A DNA stretch of 64,000 nt from Gammaproteobacteria bacterium. Lineage in GTDB: Bacteria; Pseudomonadota; Gammaproteobacteria; Steroidobacterales; Foliamicaceae. Positions 18,876 to 29,842 of the stretch are shown here, piece by piece; positions within the stretch are counted from its first letter, which is position 1, and every line of letters begins with the position of its first letter. The stretch spans positions 62,001 to 126,000 of the forward strand of contig VXSK01000002.1 in assembly GCA_009838035.1 (NCBI GenBank). Direction: 5' to 3'. The notes beneath the pieces are model-generated. The model did no database searches, had not been told where the DNA came from, and saw only the letters and a list, made by a program, of their open reading frames with translations. Made by a program: the position numbers and the translations under genes.

Positions 18876-21800
18876 ATGCTGGCGCTTCCAGGATCCGGCG
18901 CACTCTCCCCGTTCCGACGCAAGCAACTTCTCGGCCGTCTGCAGGCCCTGGACCCGCGCGTCCGGGAAGTAGGCGCCAGTTTTCTTCACCTTGTCAGCAT
19001 CGATCCGCAGCCCGAAGGCGCCGAGCTCGATCGCCTGCGCGATCTGCTGAACTACGGACCGGACTGGCCGCAGCCGGAATTCGACGGCGCCGGGGAGGTG
19101 CTCCTGGTGCTGCCCCGGCGCGGCAGCATCTCGCCATGGTCCACCAAGGCCAGCGAGATCGCACGCCTGTGCGGCTTTCCGAACACGTATCGAATTGAAC
19201 GCGCCGTGCGTTACCAGATCGCCGCCCCGGGACCCCTGGGACGGGCTTCCAGGGCCGAACTGTTCGACCGCATGACCCAGGACCTGGTGCCGGAGGGCGT
19301 TCCGCTGAAGGAGCTGTTTGCGCCGGAGACTCCCCGGGTGCAGGAAGCCGTGCCGCTGCTGTCGGAAGGCCGCAAGGCGCTGGAGCGGGCCAACCGGCAA
19401 ATGGCCCTGGCCTTGTCGCCGGAAGAGATTGCGTACCTGGAAGCGGGTTTCGGGAAGCTGGGACGCGACCCGACCGACACCGAACTGATGATGTTCGCGC
19501 AGGTCAACTCCGAGCACTGCCGGCACAAGATTTTCAATGCCGACTGGTGGGACGGAGAGCAACGGCTCGAACATTCGCTCTTCGACCTTATCCGACAGAC
19601 TTCGGTATGCAGCCCGGAGGGATTACTTTCGGCCTACGTCGACAACGCCGCGGTCATTTCGGGCGGACCGGCCAGCCGGCTCTACGTGAGCGGTCCCGGG
19701 CACGAATACACCGTGGTGGAGGAGCCCGCGCATACCTGCATCAAGGTCGAAACGCACAACCACCCCACGGCCATCTCACCCTTCCCCGGCGCCGCAACGG
19801 GGTCCGGCGGCGAAATCCGGGATGGCGCCGCCACCGGCCGCGGCGCCCGGCCCAAGGCCGGAATTACCGGGTTCACGGTTTCCGATCTCAGGGTTCCCGG
19901 CGCCGACCGGCCCTGGGAGAACAAACTTGAGCGCCCCGAACGCCTTGCCTCGCCTCTGCAGATCATGCTGGAGGCGCCCATCGGTGCGGCATCCTTCAAT
20001 AACGAGTTCGGCCGCCCCGCAGTGTCCGGATACTTCCGTTGCTTCGAACAGGGGGGCGCGCGCCACTGGGGTTATCACAAGCCGATCATGATCGCCGGCG
20101 GCGTCAGCGCCGTTCGGGATCCGGACGTACACAAGCTCAAGTCGCCGCCGGGCACGCTGGTGGTGGTGCTGGGAGGACCGGCCATGCGGATCGGCGTGGG
20201 AGGTGGTTCCGCGTCATCCAGGGGCAGCGGCGCCGACCACGAAGAACTCGACTACGCCTCGGTGCAGCGCGGCAACGCCGAGATGCAGAGACGCGCGCAG
20301 GAGGTTATCGACCGCTGCTGCGAACTGGGCCTGGCCGGAGACGGCGGGAACCCGATCCTCGGCATCCACGACGTAGGCGCCGGTGGGCTGTGCAACGCGA
20401 TCCCGGAGTTGCTGCACGACAGCGAAAGGGGTGCGGACCTCGCCTATGACGCCATTCCCAGCGCCGACCCGGGAATGTCGCCGCTGGAGACCTGGTGCAA
20501 CGAAGCGCAGGAGCGTTACATGCTGGCGGTGGACGAGGCGAGGCTGAAGGAATTCGAGGCCGTGTGCCTGCGTGAACGCTGTCCCTGGTCGCTGCTCGGC
20601 AGGATGGACAACGACGGCCGCATAAGGCTGCTGCGCGATTCCGGGCCGCCGCCCGTGGACATGCCGCTGGACCTGCTCTTCGGCGGCGCTTCGGCCGTGA
20701 CAATGCGCGTGTCCGGCCGCCGGCCTCGGACGGGCGTCCTGGGACTGCACGGCATTGAACCTGGAGAAGCCGTTGGTCGCGTTCTGTCGATGCCCGCGGT
20801 AGCCGACAAGTCCTTCCTGATTCACATCGGCGATCGAACCGTCGGAGGGCTGGTCGCGCGCGATCAACTGATCGGACCCTGGCAGGTTCCGGTCAGCGAC
20901 GTGGCCGTGACGGCTCGGGATTTCTACGGCCACGCCGGGGAAGCGATGGCGGTCGGCGAACGCACGCCCGTGGCGGTCATCGATCCGGCCGCGGCCAGTC
21001 GTCTTGCCCTGGCCGAAGCATTGACGAACGTCGCAGCCGCCGACGTCGGACAGGTATCCCGCGTTCGCATTTCGGCCAACTGGATGGCGGCGCCGGCCGA
21101 GCCGGGCCAGGCGGCGGCACTGCGCACGGCCGTCGAAGCGCTTTCGGCCTGTTGCCGGGAACTGAAGGTTGCCGCGCCGGTCGGCAAGGATTCGCTTTCG
21201 ATGCGGACGTCCTGGAACAACGCTGACGGCCGGGAGCACGTAGTTACCGCGCCAGTCTCGCTGGTGGTGACCGCGTTTGCCCCGGTTGGGGACGTGCGAC
21301 GCACGCTGACACCGGAACCCGCGGACGTTTCCGGGACCCGTCTGCTTCTGTTCGACCTGTCGCGGGGCCGCAACCGCCTGGGCGGGAGCTGCCTGGCCCA
21401 GGCATACGGCCGGACCGGTGGCGAGCCCCCCGACCTGGATGATCCGCGACTGCTGGCCGCGCTGGTCAGGACCTTGCGTGAACTGGCCGCCGAAGGCATT
21501 GCGTTGGCGTGGCACGACCGGTCCGACGGGGGACTCTTTGTTACATTGTGCGAAATGGCCTTCGCCGGCCGTCTGGGCATGCGACTGGAAATGCCCGGGG
21601 TGGGAGGCAGCGGGCTCCTGGAGCGGCTGTTTGCCGAGGAGCCCGGTGGCGTGCTGCAGGTCCATGCGGACCAGGTGGAGAGAGTCCGGTCCCTGTGCCG
21701 GGAAAGCGGCCTGGACAAATGCCTTCAGGACCTGGGCGAGATCACGGCCTCGCAGGAAGGATCGTCCCGGCCCCGTGAAATCCGGATTCGGCACCGCGAC

Positions 21801-22778
21801 GGCGTCCTGGAATTCGATCGCGTGGAATTGCACCGGCTCTGGTCGGAGCTGAGTTACCGACTGCAGTCGCTGCGGGACAATCCGGAGACGGCCGATGAGC
21901 AGTACCGAAGCGTGCTGGACGAGAACGATCCCGGGTTGACCGTCGTGGCCGCTTACCCTCCGCGTGTGCCGGGCAGTGCCCGCAAGGCGCCCGGCGGCGG
22001 CGCCAGACCGCGGGTGGCCATATTGCGGGAGCAGGGCGTGAACGGCCAGGCAGAAATGGCCGCGGCCTTCACGCAAGCCGGTTTTCTCGCCGTGGACGTG
22101 CACATGTCGGACATCCTCGGCGGCGCGGAGGACCTGAGCGGGTTCCAGGGCCTGGCGGCCTGCGGCGGGTTCTCCTACGGCGACGTGCTTGGCGCCGGGG
22201 GCGGCTGGGCGCGCTCGATCCTGATGAACGAACGGGCGCGCGAAGTCTTTGCGCGGTATTTCGAGACGCCGGACCGGTTCACACTGGGCGTTTGCAACGG
22301 TTGCCAGATGCTCAGCCTTATTTCGGAACTGATTCCCGGATGCGAACACTGGCCCCGCTTCACCCGCAACCGTTCCGAGCAGTTCGAGGCGCGGCTCAGC
22401 ATCGTCCGGGTCGAGCCCAGTCCGTCCTTGTTGCTGGCGGGCATGGAGGGCTCTCTGCTGATGATCGCGACGTCGCATGGAGAAGGACGGGCCGAATTTG
22501 CCACGCCCCGGCAGCGCAGGGAATGCGAAGAGTCAAGTCTGGCCGCCTGTCGGTTCGTGGACGGGCGCGGGGCGTCCACCGAGACCTACCCGGCCAATCC
22601 CAACGGGTCGCCGGGTGGACTGGCCGGACTGACATCCAGGGATGGGCGTGTGACCGCCCTGATGCCGCACCCTGAACGGCTGTTCCGGTCCGTACAGCAC
22701 TCCTGGCATCCGCCGGGCTGGGGGGAGCACGGTCCGTGGATGCAGATGTTCCTTAACGCGCGTTCCGCCATCGACTGA
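18876..22778 (+). CDS. purL: Phosphoribosylformylglycinamidine synthase
   Basis: A large single-chain PurL of 1300 residues, catalysing the ATP- and glutamine-dependent conversion of FGAR to FGAM in purine synthesis. In order: an N-terminal PurS-like domain (to about 150), a linker, two tandem AIRS-like halves (with [33 protein letters not shown] and [14 protein letters not shown]), and a C-terminal glutamine amidotransferase with nucleophile GVCNGCQM and catalytic [12 protein letters not shown]. The full length matches E. coli PurL (1295). With guaBA at 2-5 kb this makes two purine loci in the window. Confidence 0.97.
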   Translation: MLALPGSGALSPFRRKQLLGRLQALDPRVREVGASFLHLVSIDPQPEGAELDRLRDLLNYGPDWPQPEFDGAGEVLLVLPRRGSISPWSTKASEIARLCGFPNTYRIERAVRYQIAAPGPLGRASRAELFDRMTQDLVPEGVPLKELFAPETPRVQEAVPLLSEGRKALERANRQMALALSPEEIAYLEAGFGKLGRDPTDTELMMFAQVNSEHCRHKIFNADWWDGEQRLEHSLFDLIRQTSVCSPEGLLSAYVDNAAVISGGPASRLYVSGPGHEYTVVEEPAHTCIKVETHNHPTAISPFPGAATGSGGEIRDGAATGRGARPKAGITGFTVSDLRVPGADRPWENKLERPERLASPLQIMLEAPIGAASFNNEFGRPAVSGYFRCFEQGGARHWGYHKPIMIAGGVSAVRDPDVHKLKSPPGTLVVVLGGPAMRIGVGGGSASSRGSGADHEELDYASVQRGNAEMQRRAQEVIDRCCELGLAGDGGNPILGIHDVGAGGLCNAIPELLHDSERGADLAYDAIPSADPGMSPLETWCNEAQERYMLAVDEARLKEFEAVCLRERCPWSLLGRMDNDGRIRLLRDSGPPPVDMPLDLLFGGASAVTMRVSGRRPRTGVLGLHGIEPGEAVGRVLSMPAVADKSFLIHIGDRTVGGLVARDQLIGPWQVPVSDVAVTARDFYGHAGEAMAVGERTPVAVIDPAAASRLALAEALTNVAAADVGQVSRVRISANWMAAPAEPGQAAALRTAVEALSACCRELKVAAPVGKDSLSMRTSWNNADGREHVVTAPVSLVVTAFAPVGDVRRTLTPEPADVSGTRLLLFDLSRGRNRLGGSCLAQAYGRTGGEPPDLDDPRLLAALVRTLRELAAEGIALAWHDRSDGGLFVTLCEMAFAGRLGMRLEMPGVGGSGLLERLFAEEPGGVLQVHADQVERVRSLCRESGLDKCLQDLGEITASQEGSSRPREIRIRHRDGVLEFDRVELHRLWSELSYRLQSLRDNPETADEQYRSVLDENDPGLTVVAAYPPRVPGSARKAPGGGARPRVAILREQGVNGQAEMAAAFTQAGFLAVDVHMSDILGGAEDLSGFQGLAACGGFSYGDVLGAGGGWARSILMNERAREVFARYFETPDRFTLGVCNGCQMLSLISELIPGCEHWPRFTRNRSEQFEARLSIVRVEPSPSLLLAGMEGSLLMIATSHGEGRAEFATPRQRRECEESSLAACRFVDGRGASTETYPANPNGSPGGLAGLTSRDGRVTALMPHPERLFRSVQHSWHPPGWGEHGPWMQMFLNARSAID

Positions 22779-22788
22779 GGCGCATCGT

Positions 22789-23736
22789 ATGCTTCCCACA
22801 CTGGTCATGGGCGGCGAACAGTTGTCCGGTTATGGCTGGTCCGGCGATCATCCCTTCGGACTGGACCGGCACGGGGCCTTCGAGCAGGCCATGGCGAAAC
22901 TCGATTTCGGGGAGGCGATCCGAATCGAGCCGGCGCCGCCCGCCGGCCCGGAAGAACTGGAACGCTTCCACAGCCGGGACTACCTTGAGTTCGCCAGGCG
23001 GCGTTGCGAGGAAGACCGCGGGTTCCTGGACGGGGGCGACACGCCGGCCCGAAGCGGGTTGTTCGATGCCGCCCGCTGCGTCGTGGGCGCCGCGCTCCAC
23101 GCCGCCGATGCGATCATGCAGGGCAGGGTCAGCAATGCCTTTCTGCCCATAGGCGGCCTCCACCACGCCGGGAGGGAGCACGCCGCGGGCTTCTGCGTGC
23201 TCAACGACATCGGCGTGGTCATCGAGACCCTGCGATCGGTCCATGGTGTGCAGCGCATCGCCTACGTCGATATCGACGTACATCATGGCGACGGTGTCTA
23301 CTATGCCTACGAAGACGATCCGCTCCTGTTCTTCGCGGACATTCACGAGGACGGACGCTTGCAGTATCCCGGTACGGGCAGCGAGAACGAGCGGGGCAGG
23401 GGGCCGGCCCTCGGCAGCAAGATCAACCTGTGCCTGCAGCCGGGAGACGGCGATTCGCAATTTCTCGCCGCGTTCGAAAAAGTCGAGGCGCATGTTCGCG
23501 AATGCGTGCCCGAGTTCATACTGCTGCAGTGCGGCGCCGACGGATTGCGGGGAGACCCGCTGGGCAGGCTGAATTACAGCGCCGGGGCGCACGCCCATGC
23601 GGCGCAAAGCCTCTGCGCGCTCGCGCGGTCCGCCTGTCGGGGGCGGATCCTGGCCATGGGCGGGGGCGGCTACTCGCGCGAAAACCTGGCTTCCGCCTGG
23701 ACCGCGGTAGTCAGGAGCCTGGTGGAAGACCGATAG
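22789..23736 (+). CDS. Histone deacetylase family protein (AcuC-like)
   Basis: A 315-residue zinc hydrolase of the HDAC/AcuC/AphA superfamily, whose bacterial members deacetylate proteins or acetylpolyamines. The hallmark segments are present: [18 protein letters not shown] (tandem His125/His126), the zinc site DIDVHHGDG (Asp163, His165), a second acidic site in [13 protein letters not shown] and the C-terminal [14 protein letters not shown] glycine loop. It starts 10 bases after purL and so probably shares its transcript. The substrate cannot be assigned from sequence. Confidence 0.88.
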   Translation: MLPTLVMGGEQLSGYGWSGDHPFGLDRHGAFEQAMAKLDFGEAIRIEPAPPAGPEELERFHSRDYLEFARRRCEEDRGFLDGGDTPARSGLFDAARCVVGAALHAADAIMQGRVSNAFLPIGGLHHAGREHAAGFCVLNDIGVVIETLRSVHGVQRIAYVDIDVHHGDGVYYAYEDDPLLFFADIHEDGRLQYPGTGSENERGRGPALGSKINLCLQPGDGDSQFLAAFEKVEAHVRECVPEFILLQCGADGLRGDPLGRLNYSAGAHAHAAQSLCALARSACRGRILAMGGGGYSRENLASAWTAVVRSLVEDR

Positions 23737-23839
23737 CGGCCCGATTCGGCGCCGTTGCCGGTACACTTGCCCTAGATGGAATCCCCCGCTTTTCATTGCG
23801 ACGAAACTTCCCGAAAAACGACGTACGCGACGGAGACCT

Positions 23840-25093
23840 ATGGCCACTGAATACCCCGAAATCGCCCGATTCGATCCGCGGCTTGCCGACGCCCTGCAGT
23901 CCGAAGTGAGGCGCCAGGAAGACTTTGTCGAGCTCATCGCTTCGGAAAACTATGCCAGCCGCCGGGTGATGGAAGCGCAGGGCTCGGTGCTTACCAACAA
24001 GTACGCCGAGGGCTATCCGGGCCGCCGCTACTACGGCGGTTGCGAGCATGTGGATGTGGCAGAGTCGCTGGCCATAGAGCGGGCGTTGCAGCTTTTCGGG
24101 GCGGACTACGCGAACGTGCAGCCGCACTCGGGAACGCAGGCCAACACGGCCGCGTACCTGGCGCTGCTGAAGCCCGGCGACGGGATTCTCGGCATGGACC
24201 TGAGTCACGGCGGTCATCTCACGCACGGATCGCCGGTGAACATCTCGGGCAAGCTGTTCAAGGTGTCGAGCTACGGACTCGATCCGAAGACGGAGTTGAT
24301 CGATTACGACCAGCTGCGCGATCAGGCGCTCAAGAACCGGCCGCGCATGATCGTTGGGGGGTTTTCGGCTTATTCCCGGGTCGCCGACTGGAAGATTTTC
24401 CGCGAGGTCGCCGATGAAGTGGGCGCCTACCTCATGGTGGACATGGCGCATGTGGCGGGGCTGGTAGCGGTGGATGAATATCCCAATCCGACACCATTGG
24501 CGGACGTCGTCACCAGCACCACGCACAAGACCCTCCGCGGGCCTCGCGGCGGGCTGATTCTGGCTCGTGATAACCCGGAAATCACCAAGCGCCTGCGCTC
24601 GCTGGTATTTCCAGGCACCCAGGGCGGCCCGCTCATGCACGCCATCGCGGCCAAGGCGGTGGCCTTCGAGGAAGCTCTGCAGCCGGAATTCCGCGATTAC
24701 CAGCGGCAGGTCAAGCGCAACGCCGCGGCCCTCGCCGATGGCTTGAGCGAGCGAGGATTGCGCATTGTTTCCGGCAAGACCGAAAACCACCTGTTCCTCG
24801 TGGACCTGGCCGCGGCGGGAGTGACCGGCGCCCAGGCGGAGGAAGCGCTGGACCGGGCCAACATCACGGTCAACAAGAACACCGTTCCGAACGATGCCCG
24901 CTCGCCCATGGTCACCAGCGGCCTGCGTCTCGGGACACCGGCTTGCACCACGCGCGGTTTCGGCGAACCGGAGATCGCGATGCTGGTGGATTCGATTGCC
25001 TCGGTGGTGGGCAGCCCCGATGATGAAGCCCTGATTGCGCGCGTGCGGGAGCGGGTGCTGGAGACCTGCCGGCGATTTCCGGTGTATTCGTAG
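23840..25093 (+). CDS. glyA: Serine hydroxymethyltransferase
   Basis: GlyA interconverts serine and glycine with tetrahydrofolate. The 417-residue protein has the family length, the [16 protein letters not shown]-terminus, the YYGGCEHVD block, and the PLP-binding Lys230 in [13 protein letters not shown]. The stop (TAG 25091-25093) lies 15 bases before ribD. In many Proteobacteria the regulator nrdR sits between glyA and ribD; here there is no room for it. The 103-bp upstream gap contains a TACACT hexamer (23762-23767) but no riboswitch-like structure that I can see. Confidence 0.97.
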   Translation: MATEYPEIARFDPRLADALQSEVRRQEDFVELIASENYASRRVMEAQGSVLTNKYAEGYPGRRYYGGCEHVDVAESLAIERALQLFGADYANVQPHSGTQANTAAYLALLKPGDGILGMDLSHGGHLTHGSPVNISGKLFKVSSYGLDPKTELIDYDQLRDQALKNRPRMIVGGFSAYSRVADWKIFREVADEVGAYLMVDMAHVAGLVAVDEYPNPTPLADVVTSTTHKTLRGPRGGLILARDNPEITKRLRSLVFPGTQGGPLMHAIAAKAVAFEEALQPEFRDYQRQVKRNAAALADGLSERGLRIVSGKTENHLFLVDLAAAGVTGAQAEEALDRANITVNKNTVPNDARSPMVTSGLRLGTPACTTRGFGEPEIAMLVDSIASVVGSPDDEALIARVRERVLETCRRFPVYS

Positions 25094-25108
25094 TGCCGTG
25101 TCTCGCTC

Positions 25109-26257
25109 ATGTCGTCGCAACGCGCCAAACCCGCTCAATCCGCCGATCCCCGCATCGACCGGCGCTGGATGAAGGAGGCCCTGGAGCTTGCCGCAAGGGG
25201 ACTGAACACTACCGACCCCAACCCCCGCGTCGGCTGCGTCCTGATAAAGGACGGCAAGTTCGTTGGCGGCGGCTGGCATCGCCGCGCAGGCGAAGATCAC
25301 GCCGAAACGCTTGCCCTGAAGGAAGCCGGCGGGGCGGCGAAGGGCGCCACCTGCTATGTAACCCTCGAGCCGTGCTCGCACACCGGACGTACCGGCCCCT
25401 GCGCGGACGCCCTGGCGGCCGCCGGCGTGACTCGCGTGCTATTCGCCGTAACGGACCCGAACACGAGCGTTCGGGGCGCCGGAGTACAGCGGCTGCGCGA
25501 AGCCGGTGTGGAGGTCGAGGGCGGATTGCTGGAAGCGCAGGCCCGCGAACTGAATCCCGGCTACCTGTCACGGTGGGAACGCGGCCGGCCGTGGGTACGC
25601 GTAAAGCTGGCCGCCAGCCTCGATGGCCGGACCGCGCTGGCGAACCGCGTGAGCCAGTGGATTACTTCTTCCGAAGCGCGCCGCGACGGACACGGCTGGC
25701 GCGCCCGCAGTTCGGCAGTGCTCACAGGTATCGGGACGCTGCTGGCGGACGACCCCCGCCTTGACGCGCGACGCGATGACCTTGGCGAGATCAAGCCGCC
25801 GGCCCGCATTGTCCTGGACTCGCAACTTCGAACGCCGCCGGGCGCACGCATGTTCGAGCGTCCCGGCGATATTCATTTGTTGCACTGCGCTGCGGATGAC
25901 GAGGCCGCGAGAAACCGGGCATCGGATCTGTCGAAAGCCGGGGCGTCCGTACGCCGTCTGCCCGAGGGAAGTGACGGGCGGGTTTCGCTTCCGGCCGCGA
26001 TGGGACTGCTGGCGGACATGGAATTCAACGAGATTCACGTGGAGGCCGGCGCCATTCTGTGCGGAGCGCTGCTGGCCGGGAAGCTCATCGACGAGGTGGT
26101 GCTGTATACCGCGCCGGTCCTGCTGGGCGACGGCGCCGCCGGGCTGTTCCGGCTGGCGCCGCTGGAGGACATGAGCCAGCGGCCGTCGTTTCGGGTGATC
26201 GAGGCGGGCAGGGTAGGGCCCGACGTCCGGCTGATACTGGCGCCGGTGGAGGACTGA
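25109..26257 (+). CDS. ribD: Bifunctional riboflavin deaminase/reductase
   Basis: RibD performs the deamination and the following side-chain reduction in riboflavin synthesis. The N-terminal deaminase domain (to about residue 150) has the zinc motif HAETLA followed by PCSHTGRTGPC. The C-terminal reductase domain begins near VRVKLAASLDGRTA and includes GIGTLLADDPRL and the HVEAGAILCGALL block. The length of 382 is close to E. coli (367). ATG 25109 follows glyA by 15 bases and the gene is followed by ribE with a one-base gap, forming a rib operon. Confidence 0.96.
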   Translation: MSSQRAKPAQSADPRIDRRWMKEALELAARGLNTTDPNPRVGCVLIKDGKFVGGGWHRRAGEDHAETLALKEAGGAAKGATCYVTLEPCSHTGRTGPCADALAAAGVTRVLFAVTDPNTSVRGAGVQRLREAGVEVEGGLLEAQARELNPGYLSRWERGRPWVRVKLAASLDGRTALANRVSQWITSSEARRDGHGWRARSSAVLTGIGTLLADDPRLDARRDDLGEIKPPARIVLDSQLRTPPGARMFERPGDIHLLHCAADDEAARNRASDLSKAGASVRRLPEGSDGRVSLPAAMGLLADMEFNEIHVEAGAILCGALLAGKLIDEVVLYTAPVLLGDGAAGLFRLAPLEDMSQRPSFRVIEAGRVGPDVRLILAPVED

Positions 26258-26258
26258 A

Positions 26259-26855
26259 GTGTTCACCGGCATCGTTCAGGGCGTCGGCACGGTTGTCGGA
26301 GTGGATACCTTCGACAGCGGCGACCGGCGGCTGCGTATCGACACCCGGGGTATCGCGGCCCAGGCGCTGGAAATCGGCGCCAGCCTTTGCGTCAGCGGCG
26401 TCTGTCTGACGATCGTGGAAACCGCAAGGGACACCGTGGCCATGGACGTTTCGGCGAGAACGCTTGCCGACACGGTGCTGGGGGAATGGACTGTCGGGCA
26501 AAGCGTCAATCTCGAGCCGGCCCTGGCGGCCGGAGACGCATTGGGCGGGCATTTCGTGATGGGCCACGTGGACGGCTCCGCCGAGGTGGTTCAGGTCCGC
26601 GACGACGGGCGCTCCGTCGAGTTGATACTGTCCGTTGCCCGGGAATTGAACAGGTTCATCGCACCCAAGGGATCAATTGCCCTCGACGGCGTGAGTCTGA
26701 CGGTCAACGACGTTTCGAAGGACTCGTTTTCGGTCAACCTGGTGCCCCATACACTCACCGAGACCACGTTGTCCGATTGCCGCGTCGGAAGCCGGCTGAA
26801 CGTGGAAATCGATATCATTGCCCGTTACGTCGCACGATTGCCGGCGACCTTCTGA
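26259..26855 (+). CDS. ribE: Riboflavin synthase (alpha chain)
   Basis: Dismutates two lumazine molecules to riboflavin. The 198-residue chain consists of two homologous lumazine-binding repeats, each with an SVCLT-type motif: VSGVCLTIVE in the first half and LDGVSLTVNDV in the second. The N-terminal MFTGIVQG is the family signature. It starts at GTG 26259, one base after ribD. E. coli calls this gene ribC (alias ribE). Confidence 0.95.
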   Translation: MFTGIVQGVGTVVGVDTFDSGDRRLRIDTRGIAAQALEIGASLCVSGVCLTIVETARDTVAMDVSARTLADTVLGEWTVGQSVNLEPALAAGDALGGHFVMGHVDGSAEVVQVRDDGRSVELILSVARELNRFIAPKGSIALDGVSLTVNDVSKDSFSVNLVPHTLTETTLSDCRVGSRLNVEIDIIARYVARLPATF

Positions 26856-26870
26856 AGGGCTGAACCCACA

Positions 26871-27968
26871 ATGTTTTCCAGTACCGAAGAAATCATCGCC
26901 GACATCGGCGCCGGCCGCATGGTCATCATCGTCGACGACGAGGACCGCGAGAACGAGGGCGACCTGGTGATGGCCGCGTCCAGTGTTACCGCCCCGGACA
27001 TCAACTACATGAGCCTGCATGGCCGAGGCCTGATCTGCCTCACCCTCACGCCCGAGCACTGCCGCCGACTGCGTCTGCCACTGATGGTGGCGGACACCAA
27101 TGTGCAGCGCAGCACCAATTTCACGGTTTCCATCGAGGCGGCGGAGGGCGTTACCACCGGAATATCCGCGCACGACCGGTCCCATACCATACGTGTCGCG
27201 GCGGCGCCGGACGCGCGGCCGGAGGACCTGCGCCAGCCGGGTCACGTTTTTCCGGTCATGGCCCAGCCGGGCGGCGTGCTCAGCCGCGCGGGCCACACCG
27301 AGGCGGGATGCGATCTTGCGCGCCTGGCCGGATTGCCGCCCTCCTCGGCGATCGTCGAGATCCTCAACGAGGACGGCAGCATGGCGAGGCGGCCACAGTT
27401 GCAGAAATTCGCAGAAGAACGGGGCCTGAAGATCGGCAGTATCGCCGACCTTATCCGCTATCGCCTTGAAAAGGACAAGTTTGTCGAACGCCTGGAAGAA
27501 CGAAACGCCCGGACGCGCTTCGGCCCCTGCCGGCTGATTGCCTACGAAGACCAGGTTGCCCGCACGGTGCACCTGGCGCTCGTGCACGGCGATCTCCGCA
27601 AGGACGATGCGCCGCTGGTCCGGGTTCACGTGCACAATACGCTGCGCGATGCGGCAGGGGTGCAGGCCGAACTGGGCTGGCCGTTCGACGCCGCATTGAA
27701 TCAGATCTATGCGTCCGAGACGGGCGTGGCCGTGCTGTTGTGCTACGAGGAATCGCCGCGAAGCATGATGGCAGCCATGTCATCGCTGAATGGCCCGCCC
27801 AGGGCCGGCGGCGATGAAGTCACCGACTTGCGCACGATCGGCGCCGGCGCGCAGATCCTTCGCGACCTCGGGGTGACGCGCATGCGCGTACTGGGCGCGC
27901 CGCGCAATATTCATGCGCTGTCGGGCTTCGGCCTGGAAGTCGTCAAGTTCGTCGATGCGGGGGACTAG
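26871..27968 (+). CDS. ribBA: DHBP synthase fused to a degenerate GTP cyclohydrolase II domain
   Basis: The N-terminal 200 residues are 3,4-dihydroxy-2-butanone-4-phosphate synthase, with the acidic DDEDRENEGDLVMAA, the HGRGLICLTL block and GHVFPVMAQPGGVLSRAGHTEAGCDL. The C-terminal 160 residues align with GTP cyclohydrolase II (TRFGPCRLIAY, VRVHVHNTLRD), but the zinc-binding cysteine cluster CLTGDVFGSLRCDCG is gone. It is replaced by a segment reading LRDAAGVQAELGWPF. The second domain is therefore almost certainly unable to open GTP, and a separate ribA should exist elsewhere. Proteobacteria with such half-active fusions are common. It sits between ribE and ribH. Confidence 0.92.
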   Translation: MFSSTEEIIADIGAGRMVIIVDDEDRENEGDLVMAASSVTAPDINYMSLHGRGLICLTLTPEHCRRLRLPLMVADTNVQRSTNFTVSIEAAEGVTTGISAHDRSHTIRVAAAPDARPEDLRQPGHVFPVMAQPGGVLSRAGHTEAGCDLARLAGLPPSSAIVEILNEDGSMARRPQLQKFAEERGLKIGSIADLIRYRLEKDKFVERLEERNARTRFGPCRLIAYEDQVARTVHLALVHGDLRKDDAPLVRVHVHNTLRDAAGVQAELGWPFDAALNQIYASETGVAVLLCYEESPRSMMAAMSSLNGPPRAGGDEVTDLRTIGAGAQILRDLGVTRMRVLGAPRNIHALSGFGLEVVKFVDAGD

Positions 27969-27972
27969 TACC

Positions 27973-28422
27973 GTGGCTGCCGGGGCGTCGAATCCGAAGA
28001 TCCTGATCGTTACGGCGGATTACTACGAGGATCTCGGCGAACTTCTGGAGAATGGCGCCCGCGAACGCTTCCTTGAAGCGGGCGTGGCGGAAGAACGGAT
28101 CCTGCTGCGGCGAGTGCCGGGCTGCTGGGAGCTGCCGCTGGAGGTGCGCCGCCTGATACGCCGTCATGCGCCGGACGCCGTGGCTGCTCTCGGCGTGCTT
28201 ATCCGCGGTGAAACCGACCACTATGATCACATCGCGCGCGAGTGCTGCGCCGGGCTGATGCGCGTAGGCCTTGAGGAGGACATTCACGTCGCCCTGGGCG
28301 TGCTGACCTGCCGGAACCGGACCCAGGCCGAAGACCGTTGCGGCGTGCGGAGTCCGGAGCGCAACAAGGGGCGCGAGGCCGCCAACGCAATCCTTCGCAT
28401 CCTGCCCGCGGATTCGGGCTAG
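27973..28422 (+). CDS. ribH: 6,7-dimethyl-8-ribityllumazine synthase
   Basis: RibH condenses the ribityl-aminouracil with DHBP to give lumazine. The 149-residue chain has VPGCWELPLEVRRL, the phosphate/catalytic loop GETDHYDHIA with its conserved His, and GVLTCRNRTQAEDR. I place the start at GTG 27973, four bases after ribBA stops; the same frame extends upstream but only as a shadow of ribBA. The loop reads HYDHI where HFDYV-type sequences are common. Confidence 0.93.
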   Translation: MAAGASNPKILIVTADYYEDLGELLENGARERFLEAGVAEERILLRRVPGCWELPLEVRRLIRRHAPDAVAALGVLIRGETDHYDHIARECCAGLMRVGLEEDIHVALGVLTCRNRTQAEDRCGVRSPERNKGREAANAILRILPADSG

Positions 28423-28425
28423 CCG

Positions 28426-28866
28426 GTGCGCTGGGAACGCCGCCGCCGGGCCCGCCGGCTGCTGGTGCAGGCTCTGTACCAGCAGCAGCTTGCCGGTTCC
28501 GATGCGGACGAAATTCTGGCTCAGTTCCGCCTGCGCGAGGACTATGGTCGTGCCGATACGGAGTTTTTCACCGACCTCCTGCGCGCCGCAATGGAGCGTC
28601 GCGACGAGCTTGACCGGCAGATCTCGGCCGCCAGCGATATCCCCGTCGAACGAATCGATCCGGTCGAACGCGCGGTTCTCTGGACTGCGCTGGCCGAAAT
28701 GCAGGGCCGCGGCACGGGCCGTGCAGTAGCCATCAACGAGGCGATCGAACTGGCGCGGCAGTTCGGCGCCGACCACGGTTACCGCTTCGTCAACGCAGTG
28801 CTGGACCGCTGGTCCAGGGCCACTCCCGAAGCCCGGAGCGATCCGGTTGCCGATCATGCCGACTGA
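28426..28866 (+). CDS. nusB: Transcription antitermination factor NusB
   Basis: NusB binds boxA RNA with S10 during rRNA antitermination. The 146-residue helical protein has the family landmarks RRRARRLLVQALYQQQL near the N-terminus, PVERIDPVERAVLW in the middle, and INEAIELARQFG..YRFVNAVLDR near the C-terminus. Start is GTG 28426, three bases after ribH. Its end overlaps the thiL start by 11 bases. The ribH-nusB-thiL-pgpA order is the classical gammaproteobacterial arrangement. Confidence 0.94.
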   Translation: MRWERRRRARRLLVQALYQQQLAGSDADEILAQFRLREDYGRADTEFFTDLLRAAMERRDELDRQISAASDIPVERIDPVERAVLWTALAEMQGRGTGRAVAINEAIELARQFGADHGYRFVNAVLDRWSRATPEARSDPVADHAD

Positions 28867-29842
28867 GCGGGAAGACCGGCTGATCGAGACCCTGTTTGCC
28901 CGTCATTCGGCGGATGGAGACGACGTGCTGATCGGACCGGGCGATGACGCCGCCCTGCTGCGTTGCCCTCCAGGGGAGCAGTTGCTGATCACGATCGACA
29001 CGCTTAACGAGGGAATGCATTTTCCTGCGGGCACGCCCGCCCATTCCGTCGGTTACCGCGCCCTGGCGGTCAGCCTCAGCGACCTGGCCGCGATGGCCGC
29101 CCGCCCGCTATGGGCGGTCGTTACGCTTTCGGTACCGGTAGCCGACGAGGATTGGCTGGGCGGTTTCGCCGACGGGCTCTACGCGCTTGCGGATGAACAT
29201 GGCTTGAGGGTGGTGGGCGGCGACTTCGTTCGGGGTCCGCTCAGCATCACGGTCACCGCGCATGGCTTTGCCCGGGAAGACGCGGTGTTGCGCCGCGGCG
29301 GCGCCGGCGCCGGCGATGGCATCTGGGTGTCCGGCTTCCTCGGCGATGCCGCCGCCGGCCTGGAGGTCCTGAAGCAAAACCTGGCAAGAAATGTGTCCTC
29401 CCCAAGGGACCACCGCGATTCTTCGGAAGAGAGGCTTGTGCGCCGCTTCTGCTATCCACAACCTCGGATCGAACTGGGCAGGCGGCTCAGCGGGATCGCG
29501 ACCGCCTGCATGGACCTGTCGGACGGTCTGTTGATGGATTTGCCGCGGCTGCTTCGCATGAGCGGACTACAAGGGCGCGTAGAGACCGAAAGCCTGCCGA
29601 TTTCAGGCGCGTTGCGGGACTATGCCGGCCCGGACGACTCCCGTCGGCTGGCTCTTGCGGGCGGCGACGATTACGAACTCTGTTTTGCTGTCCCAGAAGA
29701 GGAAGAAGCCCGGCTGGAGGCCCTCCCGGACGAACTGCAATTCACCCGCATCGGCAACCTGTACGAAGGGGAGGGACTGGTACTGACGCGCGACGGACAG
29801 CCCTGGGAGCCACCCGACTCCGGTTTTCGGCATTTTTCGTGA
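28856..29842 (+). CDS. thiL: Thiamine-monophosphate kinase
   Basis: ThiL phosphorylates thiamine monophosphate to the active cofactor. The 328-residue AIRS-fold protein shows IGPGDDAALL, LITIDTLNEGMHF, SLSDLAAMAARP, VVGGDFVRG and MDLSDGLLMDLPRL, all family blocks. ATG 28856 lies within the end of nusB; a TTG at 28847 is an alternative. The end overlaps pgpA by 4 bases. Confidence 0.95.
   Translation: MPTEREDRLIETLFARHSADGDDVLIGPGDDAALLRCPPGEQLLITIDTLNEGMHFPAGTPAHSVGYRALAVSLSDLAAMAARPLWAVVTLSVPVADEDWLGGFADGLYALADEHGLRVVGGDFVRGPLSITVTAHGFAREDAVLRRGGAGAGDGIWVSGFLGDAAAGLEVLKQNLARNVSSPRDHRDSSEERLVRRFCYPQPRIELGRRLSGIATACMDLSDGLLMDLPRLLRMSGLQGRVETESLPISGALRDYAGPDDSRRLALAGGDDYELCFAVPEEEEARLEALPDELQFTRIGNLYEGEGLVLTRDGQPWEPPDSGFRHFS

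Noticed and set aside
23737..23839. Glycine riboswitch before glyA or FMN riboswitch before the rib genes
   Set aside because: The glyA leader shows no paired-helix signature and the gaps within the rib cluster are 1-16 bases, too short for a riboswitch.
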